Assembly (NCBI RefSeq): GCF_003590795.1 | Contig: NZ_QYUL01000002.1 | Coordinates: 1,295,001-1,359,000 of the forward strand | Length of the DNA: 64,000 bases | Reading direction: 5' to 3' | Origin: Azospirillum cavernae | Lineage (GTDB): Bacteria > Pseudomonadota > Alphaproteobacteria > Azospirillales > Azospirillaceae | Shown: piece by piece, positions 30,103-39,546 of the stretch | How the letters are laid out: every line of letters begins with the position of its first letter | Position numbering within the stretch: position 1 is the first letter of the stretch | The notes under the pieces: model-generated | What the model was told of the DNA's origin: nothing | What the model saw: the letters and a program-made list of their open reading frames with translations, nothing else | Database searches by the model: none | Position numbers and translations under genes: made by a program

Positions 30103-30495
30103 TCAGGCGGGCGCGTCGGTGATTGGCGTGTCGGCGCTTGGCGCGTCGTCCGGCGGCGGTTCCTTCAGCACGCCGTCCAACCAGTCCAGATGCGGGGCGG
30201 CGGCCTTGCGCGCGTCCTCTTGCACCCGGCGGTAACGGGCGACGACCTCTTGCCCCAGCGGCGTCAACCCGGCTCCGCCGCCCTCGCGCCCGCCGACGCT
30301 GGTTTTCACCACCGGATCGCGAAAGGCGCTGTTCATGGTCTCCACCAGGAACCACGCCCGGCGAAAGGTCATCCCCAACGCCCGCGCGGCGGCGGAGATC
30401 GAGCCGGTGCGGTCGATGGCCTCCAACAACGCGATCTTGCCGGGACCGATGGCGCCCGACGGGTGCAGGAAACGAACGCGAATGTCGGAGGCCAT
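30103..30495 (-). CDS. ModE-type winged-helix regulator without a molybdate-binding domain
   Basis: A 130-residue protein from ATG 30495. It carries the ModE N-terminal LysR-like wHTH: GPGKIALLEAIDRTGSISAAARALGMTFRRAWFLVETMN, followed by VVKTSVGGREGGGAGLTPLGQEVVARYR. No C-terminal Mop/TOBE domain follows, only an acidic Pro/Asp/Ala tail. Such short forms regulate molybdate uptake or molybdoenzyme genes in other bacteria, though the signal is unclear. NapA, about 11 kb away, is a molybdoenzyme, but no direct link is visible. Confidence 0.88.
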   Translation of the reverse strand: MASDIRVRFLHPSGAIGPGKIALLEAIDRTGSISAAARALGMTFRRAWFLVETMNSAFRDPVVKTSVGGREGGGAGLTPLGQEVVARYRRVQEDARKAAAPHLDWLDGVLKEPPPDDAPSADTPITDAPA

Positions 30496-30661
30496 GATCG
30501 ACCCTCTTCCAATAAGGTGGGTCCAGTGGGGTGGGCCGGAGCCTGGAAACCGCCCGTCATTGGAGCGCGCGCGGAGGGGGGCCGTCAATGGCCCGGTCAC
30601 GCTCTTTGTGGCCGTGAACCCAAGCCATGGTTGACCGTCAATCAAGGATAAGGGTCATGAG

Positions 30662-30766
30662 ACACGGATGAACGCGGATATCCACGGATGAACACGGATA
30701 ATAAGAGATCTCTTGATCCGTGTTCATCCGTGGGCAGGCGCAGCCTGCATCCGTGTTCATCCGTGT
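30662..30766. repeat. 105-bp nested inverted repeat, copy 1
   Basis: Two 17-18-bp direct units (CACGGATGAACACGGAT type) on the left face two inverted units (ATCCGTGTTCATCCGTG) on the right. A small hairpin GCAGGC-GCA-GCCTGC lies between the right-hand units, and the centre holds AAGAGATCTCTT. The second copy is at 46394. It sits just past the end of the phosphonate cluster. Confidence 0.9.
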
Positions 30767-30777
30767 TGAAGCGGGGT

Positions 30778-32151
30778 TCAGGCCCCGGACGCCGTTTCAC
30801 GCCGCGCGTCGTCCAGTATGTCCAGCGCCCGGTCCAGATCGGCGCGCGGGATGGTCAGCGGCGGCGACAGGGTCAGGACGCTGCCCATGTTGACCTTCAG
30901 GCTCAGGCCGCGCGCCAGGGCGGCGTAGAGCGTCGCCTCCGCCCGGTCATTGTCCGGTGCGCCGTCGGGGGTGACGAACTCGACGCCCAGCAGCAGACCG
31001 GCGCCGCGAACCTCGGCGATGCCGGAATCGTGGGCGGCCATGTCGTCCAGCCGCGCCCGCGCGTGGCCGCCCAGATCGGCGGCGCGCTCCACCAGCCCTT
31101 CGTCGGCGATGATGTCCAGCGTGGTCAGCCCGGCGCGGGCCAGCAGCGGGTTTTTCTCGTGGGTGTAATGGCCGAGCGCCCGGTCTCCGGCCACGTCCAG
31201 CCCGGCCCGCGCGATGACGGCGGCGAGCGGCAGCATGGCCCCGCCCAGCGCCTTGCCCAACACCAGAATGTCGGGGGCGGCGCCGAAGGGTTCGTGGCTG
31301 TACAGCGCGCCGGTCTTGCCCAGCCCGGTCGGAATCTCGTCGAAGATCAACAGCGCGCCCGCCTCGTTGCAGGCCTGCCGCACCGCTGGCCAGAAGCCCG
31401 GCGGCGGCACATAGGGAACGGCGCGGATCGGCTCGGCCACCACGGCGGCGACGTCGCCCTCTTTCTCCAGCGCGTAGCGGACCATGCGGGCGCAGGCCAT
31501 CTTGCAGGCGTCAAGGTCGGGGGCGCCGCTGCGGGACGGAAAGCCATAGGCGCAGCGCGAGCAGGCGAAGGGCGCCACATGCTCCGCGCCGGGCAGCAGC
31601 GGGCCGATCCCGTGGGAGCGGAAGACCGCCTCGCCGCCGACGCTGACCGCGCCGAAGCCGGCCCCGTGAAAGGCGTCCCAGAAGGAGACGGTCTTGAATC
31701 GCCCGGTGGCGACGCGGGCGATTTTCAGCGCGATCTCGATGGCCTCCGACCCGCCGGGCGCGAACAACACGCGGGAGTCCGGGCCGGTCGGGGCATTGGC
31801 GGTCAAGCGTTCCGCCAGCTCCGCCGCCGCTTCGCAGGCGAAGCGGCGCGGGGCGAAGGTCAGCTCGTCCAGTTGGGCCTTCAGCGCGGCGACCAGCCGG
31901 GGGTGGGCGTAACCGATGTGGTGGACGCTGTTGCCATGGAAATCCATGAAGCGGCGCCCGTCCATATCCTCGATCCAAATCCCTTCGGCCTTGCGCACGG
32001 CGCTGAGGCAGGGGGTGGACAGCGATTGCTTGAGAAAGGCCGCCGCGTCGCGCTCCACCAGGGCGCGCGATCGCGGGCCGACGCCGTCACCGGCCCAGCG
32101 GGCGCGGCGCGGGCCGTGGTTGACGTCGCCTTCGGAACGATCGACCGGCAT
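30778..32151 (-). CDS. pbfA: Class III PLP enzyme of the AEP cluster, PbfA-like
   Basis: A 457-residue class III aminotransferase-fold enzyme from ATG 32151. It has the cofactor Lys K300 (VLGKALGGAM), D271 (LLIFDEIPTGLGKTG) and APGGSEAIEIALKIA. Clustering with phnW and phnX points to (R)-1-hydroxy-2-aminoethylphosphonate ammonia-lyase (PbfA), which turns the 1-hydroxy form of AEP into phosphonoacetaldehyde. An ordinary transaminase cannot be excluded by sequence reading. It is the last gene of the phnW-side operon, 37 bp after the FAD enzyme. Confidence 0.82.
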   Translation of the reverse strand: MPVDRSEGDVNHGPRRARWAGDGVGPRSRALVERDAAAFLKQSLSTPCLSAVRKAEGIWIEDMDGRRFMDFHGNSVHHIGYAHPRLVAALKAQLDELTFAPRRFACEAAAELAERLTANAPTGPDSRVLFAPGGSEAIEIALKIARVATGRFKTVSFWDAFHGAGFGAVSVGGEAVFRSHGIGPLLPGAEHVAPFACSRCAYGFPSRSGAPDLDACKMACARMVRYALEKEGDVAAVVAEPIRAVPYVPPPGFWPAVRQACNEAGALLIFDEIPTGLGKTGALYSHEPFGAAPDILVLGKALGGAMLPLAAVIARAGLDVAGDRALGHYTHEKNPLLARAGLTTLDIIADEGLVERAADLGGHARARLDDMAAHDSGIAEVRGAGLLLGVEFVTPDGAPDNDRAEATLYAALARGLSLKVNMGSVLTLSPPLTIPRADLDRALDILDDARRETASGA

Positions 32152-32188
32152 TGTGGGCGGTCCTTTTGCTGGGGGAAACCGAGTCGCG

Positions 32189-33430
32189 TCAACCGGCGGT
32201 CTTGCCCGACCGCGCGGCGGCGCAGGCCGCGCGCAGGGCGGGGGCGAAGGGATCGACCGGGCCGTGCCGGTCGGGCGCGAAGCCCGACAGGTCGATGGGG
32301 CTGTCCTCCCCCGCCGCCAACGCGGCGATGGCGGCGCCAATGCCGCCCGACGCGGCGATTCCCGCCCCGCAACAGCCGGTCGCCATCAACAGCCCGCGAA
32401 CCGCCGCGACCGGCCCCAGCACGAAACGGCCATCCAGCGTGTAGGTGGACAGGCCTGCCACATAATGGGCCAAGCCGACCTGCTCCAGCGCCGGGCAGAA
32501 GCGGGCCAGCCCCGGCCATCCGGCCTCCAGCGTCGTCCAACCATCGTCGGAATCCTCCAGCAGCAGGCCGTTGCTGTCTTCTGGCAAGCTGGCGGGGTCG
32601 AGCGCGAAGGACGCGCCGCCGCGCAGGCCGAACAGCAGCGCGCCCAACTCCGGGCGGGCGTAGGCCCCGGCGTCGGGCAGGACGGTGATGGGACAATCCC
32701 TGAGGAACAGGTCGGGCCGCGCTTCGGTGATCCAATATTGGCTGCGCACCGGGGCTTGCGGCAGGCCAACCCCGGCGGTGGCGGCCAGCGTGGCGGCCCA
32801 GGCGCCGGCGGCGTTGACCACGACGGGGGCCTCGATGAAACCGCCGTCGGTGTCCACCCCCAGCACCCTCCCGTCCGCCACGCGGATTCCACGGACGGAC
32901 ACGCCGCCGGGCGCCCGCACGCCCAACCGCCGCGCCGCCCGGCCATAGGCGTCGGCCAGCCGGTAAGGGTCGATGTAAGCGTCAAGCGGCGCGTGGGCGG
33001 CGAGCGTCACCGCAGCCGGATCAAGCCAGGGAACCAGCCGCGCCGCCCCCGCCCCGTCCAGCCAAGCGACCGGATCGGCGCTGTCGGTCAACAGCCCGCG
33101 CAGCGCGGCGGCCTTTTCCGGGGAGGCCGCGACATGCAGCGTGCCGACGCGGCGCAGCCCCAGATCCTCGCCCAGCGCGGCTTCCAGAGCCGTCACCGCG
33201 TCGTAGGTGGCGCGGACCAGCGCGGCGGTCGCCGCGTCGGCCCGCGCGCGGGTCAGCAGCGCCGCCGCCTTCGCCGTCGCCTGCGTCGCCGGGGCGTGGC
33301 GGTCGAGCACGAGGACGGAGCGTCCGCCGCGCCTGCCCAACTCCCACGCCACCGCCAGACCGAGAATCCCGGCCCCGACGATGACGACGTCCACGGATTC
33401 GCTGGGCGGGGTGGCGTGGGTTTGGCTCAC
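32189..33430 (-). CDS. FAD-dependent amine oxidase (DAO family) of the AEP cluster
   Basis: A 413-residue protein starting with GTG at 33430, which overlaps the phnX stop (GTGA). The N-terminal dinucleotide fold VDVVIVGAGILGLAVAWELGRRG and the C-terminal STYTLDGRFVLGPV and LLMATGCCGAGIAASGGIGAAIA are those of the D-amino-acid oxidase/glycine oxidase family. FAD enzymes of this kind recur in phosphonate clusters (named PbfC/PbfD in recent work) and act on N-methylated or otherwise modified AEP. The precise substrate here is inferred, not shown. Confidence 0.85.
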   Translation of the reverse strand: MSQTHATPPSESVDVVIVGAGILGLAVAWELGRRGGRSVLVLDRHAPATQATAKAAALLTRARADAATAALVRATYDAVTALEAALGEDLGLRRVGTLHVAASPEKAAALRGLLTDSADPVAWLDGAGAARLVPWLDPAAVTLAAHAPLDAYIDPYRLADAYGRAARRLGVRAPGGVSVRGIRVADGRVLGVDTDGGFIEAPVVVNAAGAWAATLAATAGVGLPQAPVRSQYWITEARPDLFLRDCPITVLPDAGAYARPELGALLFGLRGGASFALDPASLPEDSNGLLLEDSDDGWTTLEAGWPGLARFCPALEQVGLAHYVAGLSTYTLDGRFVLGPVAAVRGLLMATGCCGAGIAASGGIGAAIAALAAGEDSPIDLSGFAPDRHGPVDPFAPALRAACAAARSGKTAG

Positions 33431-34257
33431 GGCTTTTCGCCGCGCGCCAGACGGGCGTCGATGAGGTCGAGCAACGGCACGGCGTCGGCCAGCGACCGGA
33501 CGACGTAATGCGCGCCCGCGCGGGCCAGACGGTCGGCGGCGGTTCGGCGCAGGGCGTCGCGGCGGTCGGCGGGCAGGGCCTCCCACTCGGCTTGCGGCAG
33601 GCCGATTTCGTTGCCGGTGTCGGTGACGCCGATGCTCCACATCCCGGCGTTCAGCCCCTCTTCGACATCGACCACGGTGTCGCCGATCTTGACGCAGGCC
33701 TCGACTGGGGAGATCGACAGCTCGATCACGCAGCGCAGCGCCATCGACGGGCCGGGCCGTCCGGTCGGCGTCTCACCGGCGCAGACGACGACGTCGGGGC
33801 TGTAGCCCTGTTCGGCGGCGACGCGCTGCACCACGTCCATCACCGGGCGCGGGTAGCCGGTGGTCGAGCCGATCTTCAGCCCGCGCGCCCGCAGGGCGGC
33901 CACCGCCTCGACCGCGCCGGGAATCACGTCGGCGTGCTGTTCGACCACCGCGACCTGCAAGGGCAGGAAGGTGTTGTAGAGGTGGTTGACGTCCTCGTCC
34001 GTCGGGGCGGCGCCATGGACCGACGCCCACAGGTCGGCGACGGCGGGCATCCGGGTGATCGCCTGGATGTGATGCCATTTCGCCATGCCCATCGGGGCGC
34101 GGGCCTGTTCCAGCGTGATCTCCACGCCGGACCGGGCGAACGCCTCCATGAAGGCCCCCGCCGGGGCCAGACAGCCGAAATCGACGGTGGTGCCCGCCCA
34201 ATCGAGAATCGCCGCCTGAAGCGGCCCGGTGTAACGGCGGGTGTAGGTGACGGTCAT
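33427..34257 (-). CDS. phnX: Phosphonoacetaldehyde hydrolase
   Basis: A 276-residue HAD-superfamily enzyme cleaving the C-P bond of phosphonoacetaldehyde to acetaldehyde and phosphate. The nucleophile D19 lies in ILDWAGTTVDFG. The Schiff-base Lys is K60 in APMGMAKWHHIQAI, the cap-domain residue unique to PhnX. KIGDTVVDVEEGLNAGMWSIGV gives the HAD motif with the Mg2+ ligands. The ATG at 34257 was chosen over an upstream frame because the family starts near there. It precedes the FAD oxidase gene with 4-bp overlap; a palindromic element separates it from phnW. Confidence 0.96.
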   Translation of the reverse strand: MTVTYTRRYTGPLQAAILDWAGTTVDFGCLAPAGAFMEAFARSGVEITLEQARAPMGMAKWHHIQAITRMPAVADLWASVHGAAPTDEDVNHLYNTFLPLQVAVVEQHADVIPGAVEAVAALRARGLKIGSTTGYPRPVMDVVQRVAAEQGYSPDVVVCAGETPTGRPGPSMALRCVIELSISPVEACVKIGDTVVDVEEGLNAGMWSIGVTDTGNEIGLPQAEWEALPADRRDALRRTAADRLARAGAHYVVRSLADAVPLLDLIDARLARGEKP

Positions 34258-34304
34258 GGCGAGGGATCCTTGACGGCGAAGAGGGGGGCGGCTTGGGGGA
34301 ATGG

Positions 34305-34412
34305 CCCTTCTCCCCTTGCGGGAGAAGGGTTGGGATGAGGGGGATCCGCCGAAGGCGGACAAACAGACTTGCGGCCCCTCACCCCAACCCCTCTCCCGCA
34401 GGGGGAGAGGGG
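34305..34412. repeat. Palindromic element between phnW and phnX, divergent family member
   Basis: Outer hairpins CCCTTCTCCCCTTGCGGGAGAAGGG and a CCTCTCCCGCAGGGGGAGAGG-type arm flank an inner dyad GGATCCGCC-GAA-GGCGGAC. The ends TTGGGATGAGGGG / CCCCTCACCCCAA are inverted. It lies within the phnW-phnX operon, so it would be transcribed. Confidence 0.75.
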
Positions 34413-34435
34413 CTTTTCGGGCGGTTGTCGCGGCC

Positions 34436-35545
34436 TTACGGGGCGCCGCTGGCCACGCCCATGGCGTCCAGCGTGGCGCGAATGGCGTCCAGCGCGGCGC
34501 GCATCTCCGCCGCGCCCAACCGACCGATGCAGCCGATGCGGAAGCTGTCGGCGACGGTCAGCTTGCCGGGGTAGATGACGAAACCGCGCTCGCGGAGCTG
34601 GTCGTAGAAAGCGTCGAAGACAAAGGCCGGGTCGGCGGGCATGCGGAAGGTGACGATGATCGGCGCTTGCAGCGCGTCGGGCAGCAGCGTTTCAAAGCCC
34701 AAGCCCCGCATCCCGTCGATCAGGATCCGGCCATTGACGGCGTAACGCGCGCCGCGCCCGGCGACGCCGCCCTCCGCCTCATGCTCGTCCAGCGCCTGAC
34801 CGAAGGCGGCCAGCACGTGGGTGGGCGGGGTGAAGCGCCATTGGGCGTTGGCCTCGAACCCGCGCCACTGGTCGTGCAGGTCCAGGCTCAACGAATGGGC
34901 GTTGCCCTTGGCGGCGGCCAGCGCGTCGGCGCGGGCGATGACGAAGCCCATGCCGGGAACGCCTTCCAGGCACTTGTTGGCGGACGCCGCCACCGCCTCG
35001 AACGGCACGCGCGCGGCGTCGAGCGGCAGGGCGCCGAAGGCGCTCATCGAATCGATCAACAGGCGGCGGCCATGGCGGGCGACAATGTCGGCCACCGCCT
35101 CAACCGGGTTGAGAATGCCGGATGTGGTTTCGCAATGGACGACGGCCACATGGGTGATGTCGGCGTCGGCGCTCAGCGCGTCGTCGAGCGTCGCCGGATC
35201 GACCGGCTGATCCTCGGCCACCTCGATGGCGACGACGCGGCGACCGATCACCTCGGCCATGCGCTGGATGCGCTTGCCGTAGGCGCCGTTGATGAGGACC
35301 AGCAGCTTGCCGTCGCGCGGCACCAGCGTGCCGATCATCGCCTCCACCGCGAAGGTGCCGGATCCCTGGACCGGGACGGCGACGTGGCTGTCGGCGGCGT
35401 TGGCCAGCTCGACCAACCGGGCGCGGATGCGGCGGTTCAGCGCGATGAAGGCGCCGTCGCGCGATCCCCAATCGCGCAGCATCGCCTCTTTCACGGTGCG
35501 CGAGGTGGTCAGCGGGCCGGGGGTCAGCAAATAGGGTTCGGTCAT
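34436..35545 (-). CDS. phnW: 2-aminoethylphosphonate--pyruvate transaminase
   Basis: A 369-residue class V aminotransferase converting AEP and pyruvate to phosphonoacetaldehyde and alanine. It starts EPYLLTPGPLTTSRTVKEAML with WGSRD, as in known PhnW. D165 (LLIDSMSAFG) contacts PLP and K191 (SANKCLEGVPGMGFV) forms the internal aldimine. The end FVIYPGKLTVADSFRIGCIG is typical. The ATG at 35545 was chosen because the preceding frame (to 35695) lies in the regulatory region. It is first in its operon, divergent from the LysR gene. Confidence 0.96.
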   Translation of the reverse strand: MTEPYLLTPGPLTTSRTVKEAMLRDWGSRDGAFIALNRRIRARLVELANAADSHVAVPVQGSGTFAVEAMIGTLVPRDGKLLVLINGAYGKRIQRMAEVIGRRVVAIEVAEDQPVDPATLDDALSADADITHVAVVHCETTSGILNPVEAVADIVARHGRRLLIDSMSAFGALPLDAARVPFEAVAASANKCLEGVPGMGFVIARADALAAAKGNAHSLSLDLHDQWRGFEANAQWRFTPPTHVLAAFGQALDEHEAEGGVAGRGARYAVNGRILIDGMRGLGFETLLPDALQAPIIVTFRMPADPAFVFDAFYDQLRERGFVIYPGKLTVADSFRIGCIGRLGAAEMRAALDAIRATLDAMGVASGAP

Positions 35546-35662
35546 CGGAAAGGCTCCACCGCTGCGCTCATCAGGTGGGGCGGCGGTCTGGTGAAAGGGC
35601 AGGCGGGTGCGCTGCGGTGGACGGATGACACCCGGCGGCGTACCATAAATCCAATCCATTCG

Positions 35663-35680
35663 ATCTATGGGTCCATAGAT
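35663..35680. promoter_or_regulatory. Perfect dyad between phnW and the LysR gene
   Basis: ATCTATGG-GT-CCATAGAT, an 8-bp perfect inverted repeat, overlaps the first candidate start codon of the LysR gene (35679). A TATGGT-type -10 for phnW lies about 20 bp to its left on the - strand. A binding site for the LysR protein, controlling phnW and itself, is the simplest reading. The dyad is seen; the function is inferred. Confidence 0.65.
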
Positions 35681-36557
35681 GAAATCAATGAACATCGCCC
35701 ATCTCCGCGCCTTTCACAGCGTGGCGGGCGAGGGCGGATTCACCAAGGCGGCGCGCCTGCTGAACGTCACCCAGCCGACCCTGTCGCAAGAGGTGAAGGC
35801 GCTGGAGGACACGCACGGCGTCCTGCTGTTCGAGCGCAGCCGCCGGGGCGTGACCTTGACCGAGGTGGGACAGGCGCTGTTCGCCGTCACCCGCCGCCTG
35901 TTCGCGGCGGAGCAGGAGGCGTTGGAGCTGTTGGCCGGGGTGCGGCATCTCGACGGCGGGGCGCTGGCGGTTGGCGCCGACGGGCCGTTCCACGCCGTGC
36001 CGCTGCTCGCCGCCTTCACGCGCCTGCATCCGGGGCCGACGGTGACGCTGTCGGTCGGCAATTCGCAAACGCTGATGCAGGGGTTGCTCGACACGCGAAT
36101 CGACGTGGCGGTTTTGGCCGACGTGCCGGGCGACGCGCGGCTTTACGTCGTGCCGTTCCGCCGCGACCCCGTGCGGGCGCTGGTCCCGCGCGGCCATCGG
36201 CTGGCCCGTCAGCGGGCGGTGACGGTTCAGGATTTGGCGGCGGAACGGCTGGTGATGCGCGAGGTCGGCTCGATGACCCGCCGCCTGATCGAGCGGGCGC
36301 TGGCCGACGCCGATCTGACGGCGGCCAGCGCGCTGGTGATCGAAAGCCGCGAAGCGGTGGTGGAGGCGGTGGCGGCGGGGCTGGGCGTCGGCTTCGTGTC
36401 CGCCGCCGAATTCACCGGCGACCCGCGTCTGGTCCTGCTGCCCATCGCCGGGGCGGCGGTCGATATGGACGAGTATGTGGTGTGCCTGCGCGAACGCCGC
36501 CGTCTGGCGGTGGTCCGCGCCTTTCTGGAGGTGGCGCGGGATTTGGCGGCGGCGTGA
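35679..36557 (+). CDS. LysR family regulator of AEP catabolism
   Basis: A 292-residue LysR protein. The winged helix is at 5-60 (LRAFHSVAGEGGFTKAARLLNVTQPTLSQEVKALE, then LLFERSRRG), with a substrate-binding domain after. Its position, divergent from phnW and within the AEP cluster, matches the AEP-associated LysR group. Starts are possible at 35679 and 35688; the dyad overlaps the first. It likely activates phnW and perhaps the transporter in response to AEP or an intermediate. Confidence 0.92.
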   Translation: MKSMNIAHLRAFHSVAGEGGFTKAARLLNVTQPTLSQEVKALEDTHGVLLFERSRRGVTLTEVGQALFAVTRRLFAAEQEALELLAGVRHLDGGALAVGADGPFHAVPLLAAFTRLHPGPTVTLSVGNSQTLMQGLLDTRIDVAVLADVPGDARLYVVPFRRDPVRALVPRGHRLARQRAVTVQDLAAERLVMREVGSMTRRLIERALADADLTAASALVIESREAVVEAVAAGLGVGFVSAAEFTGDPRLVLLPIAGAAVDMDEYVVCLRERRRLAVVRAFLEVARDLAAA

Positions 36558-36600
36558 GGGCGCGTCTGGCGGGTCGCGCTGAAGTGGTCGGTTCGGTTTT

Positions 36601-36708
36601 CCCCCTCCCTAACCCTCCCCCGCTTCGCGGGAGAGGGGATGGGCGCACGCCCGCCGACAAGGCTCCAGACTCCCTCTCCCGCGAAGCGGGGGAGGGCTGG
36701 GGAGGGGG
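36601..36708. repeat. GC-rich dispersed palindromic element, copy 3
   Basis: Ends CCCCCTCCCTAACCCTCCCC ... GGGGAGGGCTGGGGAGGGGG as in copies 1 and 2, with inner hairpins CCCGCTTCGCGGG-type and [17 protein letters not shown]. It lies between the convergent LysR and permease genes and could end both transcripts. Confidence 0.85.
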
Positions 36709-36723
36709 CAAGCGCGGCTGGCC

Positions 36724-38457
36724 TCAGCGCGCCCGCCAGCGCTGCGACCGACGGCCCAGCCACGCGCCAAGACCCGCGTGCAAAACGCGGACGGCGATGG
36801 AGGTGTAGACGATCATCATCGCCATGGCGGCGGCCCCCGCCGTTTCTCCGGCGTCGTCCATGTGCAGCACGGCGACCGCCGCCGGTTTGGTGTCGGGGGA
36901 ATAGAGGAACACCACCGCCGAGACGGTCGTCATCGCGTTGACGAACAGATAGATGCCGATGTCGAGGATCGCGGGCAGGCACAACGGCACGGTGACGCGG
37001 CCGAAGGTTTTCCACACCGGCACCTTCAGCGAGGCCGACACCGATTCAAATTCGGGATCCAACTGCTTCAGCGCGGTGGCGGCGGTCAGATGGCCGACGG
37101 TGTAGAAATGCACCAGCGTGGACAGGACCAGGATCGCCAGCGTGTTGTACAGCCCGTTCAACGGGTTCCACGGCGCGTTGAAGAAGAAGATGTAGGCTAG
37201 CCCCAGCACCATGCCCGGCACCGCCAACGGTACGATGGCCAGCAGCCGGACCGTCAGCTTCAGGGCGGGCAGGGCGGCGCTGCGCTCCACCAGATAGGCC
37301 CCGGTGAAGATGACGGCGGTTCCGGCCACGGCGGTCCAGGCGGCCAGACGCAGGCTGTTGGCGTAGCTGCCCCAGCCGGCGGGGTCGAACTGCTCGAAAT
37401 CATAATTCGCCAGGGTCAGCGACAGATTGTAGGGCCAGAATTTGACCAGCGAGGCGTAGGCCGACACCCCCAACATGCCGACCAGAAGCGCCGCGATCAG
37501 CAGGCAATAGCCCAACGCCAGCCGGTCGCCCCACACGCTCTTGGGCGGGACATAGGGGACGGAGCGGGCCGACAGCAAGGCCATCTGGCGGCGCTGGCCC
37601 AGCCAATCGGCGACGAAGGCCAGCAGGGCGGGCAGCAGCAACACCATGCCGATGACCGCGCCCATGCCGAAATTCTGCTGGCCGATCACCTGCTTGTACA
37701 CGTCGGTGGCCAGCACGTTGTAATTGCCGCCGATCACCTTGGGGATGCCGAAATCGGTGACGACCAAGGTGAAGACGACGAAAATCGCCGAAATCAGGCC
37801 ATAGCGCGCGCCCGGCAGGGTGATGGTCCAGAAACGCCGCCACGGCCCGGCCCCCAGCGATTCCGCCGCCTCGTACAGCCGGGCGTCGGCGGTGGACAGC
37901 GCCACCACCAGGATCATCACCGCGTGCGGGAAGCAGTAAAACACCTCGCCCAGCACGATGCCGATGGGGCCGTAGACGCTGTGGCCCATCATCACGTCGC
38001 GCAGCATGCCCTTGTTGCCAAACAGATAAACCAGCGAAATGGCGGGCAGCAGCGACGGGGCGAGAATCGGGATCTGCGCGACGGCCTTGAACCAGCCCTT
38101 GCCCGCCATGCCGGTGCGGGTGATCGAAAAGGCGAAGAGAAAGGCCAGAATCACCGTGATGACGGTGCTGACCAGCGCCACGCTCAGGCTGTTGCCGATG
38201 GAGGCCGACAGCGCGGGCGTGCCAAGAAAGGTGGCGAAATTGGCCAGCCCGACAAAGGTGTCGTTGCGGTCATACAGGCTGCGCAGAAAGATCGCGCCCA
38301 GCGGCAGCAGGACGAACACCGTCAAAAACAGCGCCAGAATCAGCGTGCCGCCGTTCAACAACCGCGAATCCGCCGTTTCGACCGGGCGGGGGGAGCGGGC
38401 GGGCTTGGTCTTGGGCTTGCTCTGGGGCTTCGGCATGGCGGCGGCGGTCGCGCTCAT
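36724..38457 (-). CDS. AEP ABC transporter permease, two fused membrane domains
   Basis: A 577-residue protein with two repeats of the BPD_transp_1 fold, about twelve membrane helices. EAA-like loops occur at EAAESLGAGPWRRFWTITLPG in the first half and LDPEFESVSASLKVPVWKTFGRVTVPL in the second. Fused permeases of this iron-type (FbpB-like) group serve AEP importers of the PhnU2 kind. The ATG at 38457 lies 1 bp after the ATPase stop codon (TGAGATG), so translation is coupled. Confidence 0.9.
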   Translation of the reverse strand: MSATAAAMPKPQSKPKTKPARSPRPVETADSRLLNGGTLILALFLTVFVLLPLGAIFLRSLYDRNDTFVGLANFATFLGTPALSASIGNSLSVALVSTVITVILAFLFAFSITRTGMAGKGWFKAVAQIPILAPSLLPAISLVYLFGNKGMLRDVMMGHSVYGPIGIVLGEVFYCFPHAVMILVVALSTADARLYEAAESLGAGPWRRFWTITLPGARYGLISAIFVVFTLVVTDFGIPKVIGGNYNVLATDVYKQVIGQQNFGMGAVIGMVLLLPALLAFVADWLGQRRQMALLSARSVPYVPPKSVWGDRLALGYCLLIAALLVGMLGVSAYASLVKFWPYNLSLTLANYDFEQFDPAGWGSYANSLRLAAWTAVAGTAVIFTGAYLVERSAALPALKLTVRLLAIVPLAVPGMVLGLAYIFFFNAPWNPLNGLYNTLAILVLSTLVHFYTVGHLTAATALKQLDPEFESVSASLKVPVWKTFGRVTVPLCLPAILDIGIYLFVNAMTTVSAVVFLYSPDTKPAAVAVLHMDDAGETAGAAAMAMMIVYTSIAVRVLHAGLGAWLGRRSQRWRAR

Positions 38458-38458
38458 C

Positions 38459-39508
38459 TCAGGCCACCGGGAAAACGCGCAGCCGCTCGCGCGGCAGCAT
38501 GACGGGCAGGCGGCCCCCGATGACCAAATCCAGGTCACGGACCAGATTGGCGGAGAAATCGGCGGTCAGCCGGTGGCTTCCCAACTCCGGCGCGTGCAGG
38601 CGGGCGCGGTGGAAGGGGCCGATGAACTCCAGCGCCTCGATGGTCGCCTCAATGCGGTTGGCGCCGTTCTGGTGGCGGGCCACCACGTCTTCCGGGCGCA
38701 GGCAGACGGTGACGGCGGCGCCCGGCGCAAGGTCGCTGTTGCTGTGAAGCCGCGCGTCGCCGACATGGACCACGCCGTCCTCGCCCGCGATTCCCGGCAG
38801 GAAATTCATCGCCCCGACGAAATCGGCGACGAAGGGGGTGGCCGGGTGGCGGTAAATCTCGTCGGGCGTGCCGACCTGATCGATGACGCCGTGATTCATC
38901 ACGACGATGCGGTCGGCCATGGTCAGCGCCTCTTCCTGGTCGTGCGTCACCATGATGGTGGTGATGCCCAGGCGGCGGTGCAGATCCTTGATTTGCTGGC
39001 GCAAATGGCCGCGCACGCGGGCGTCGAGCGCCGACAGCGGCTCGTCCAGCAGCAGCAGGCCGGGGGAGGGGGCGAGCGCGCGGGCCAGCGCCACGCGCTG
39101 TTGCTGCCCGCCCGACAATTGGCCGGGGTATTTCGGCCCGGACTCCGGCAACCCGACCAGGGCCAGCAGTTCATCCACCCGCGCCTTGGTCGCCGCGCGG
39201 TCCAGCTTCAGGCCATAGGCGACGTTCTTGGCGACGGTCAAATTGGGAAACAGCGCGTAGGATTGAAAGACGATGCCGTAATTGCGCGCCGAGGGCGGTT
39301 GGCGCGACACGTCGCGCCCGTCCAGCGTCACCCGCCCCTCGCTTTGCGGATCCAGCCCGGCGATGACGCGCAGCAAGGTGGTCTTGCCGCAGCCGGACGG
39401 GCCGAGAAAGCACAGGAACTCCCCCCGCTTGACCTCCAGCGACACGCCTTTCAGGGCGGTGAAGCTGTCGTAGCGTTTCACGATGGAGTCGAGATGCAGA
39501 TGGGTCAT
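38459..39508 (-). CDS. AEP ABC transporter ATP-binding protein
   Basis: A 349-residue ABC ATPase. Walker A is GPSGCGKTT (about 36-44), the signature LSGGQQQR, Walker B LLLLDEP, and the H-loop [11 protein letters not shown]-terminal TOBE domain follows ([32 protein letters not shown]). It energises import of the AEP-type substrate. It is similar to PhnT2-type ATPases. Upstream, a hairpin separates it from the binding-protein gene. Confidence 0.93.
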   Translation of the reverse strand: MTHLHLDSIVKRYDSFTALKGVSLEVKRGEFLCFLGPSGCGKTTLLRVIAGLDPQSEGRVTLDGRDVSRQPPSARNYGIVFQSYALFPNLTVAKNVAYGLKLDRAATKARVDELLALVGLPESGPKYPGQLSGGQQQRVALARALAPSPGLLLLDEPLSALDARVRGHLRQQIKDLHRRLGITTIMVTHDQEEALTMADRIVVMNHGVIDQVGTPDEIYRHPATPFVADFVGAMNFLPGIAGEDGVVHVGDARLHSNSDLAPGAAVTVCLRPEDVVARHQNGANRIEATIEALEFIGPFHRARLHAPELGSHRLTADFSANLVRDLDLVIGGRLPVMLPRERLRVFPVA

Positions 39509-39546
39509 GGCGTCGCCCCCCTTGAAAAACGGCGCCCGCGCGAACA

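Noticed and set aside
30630..30646. TTGACCGTCAATCAA upstream of the ModE-like gene as an FNR box
   Set aside because: The half-sites are 5 bp apart instead of 4, so it does not fit TTGAY-N4-RTCAA.
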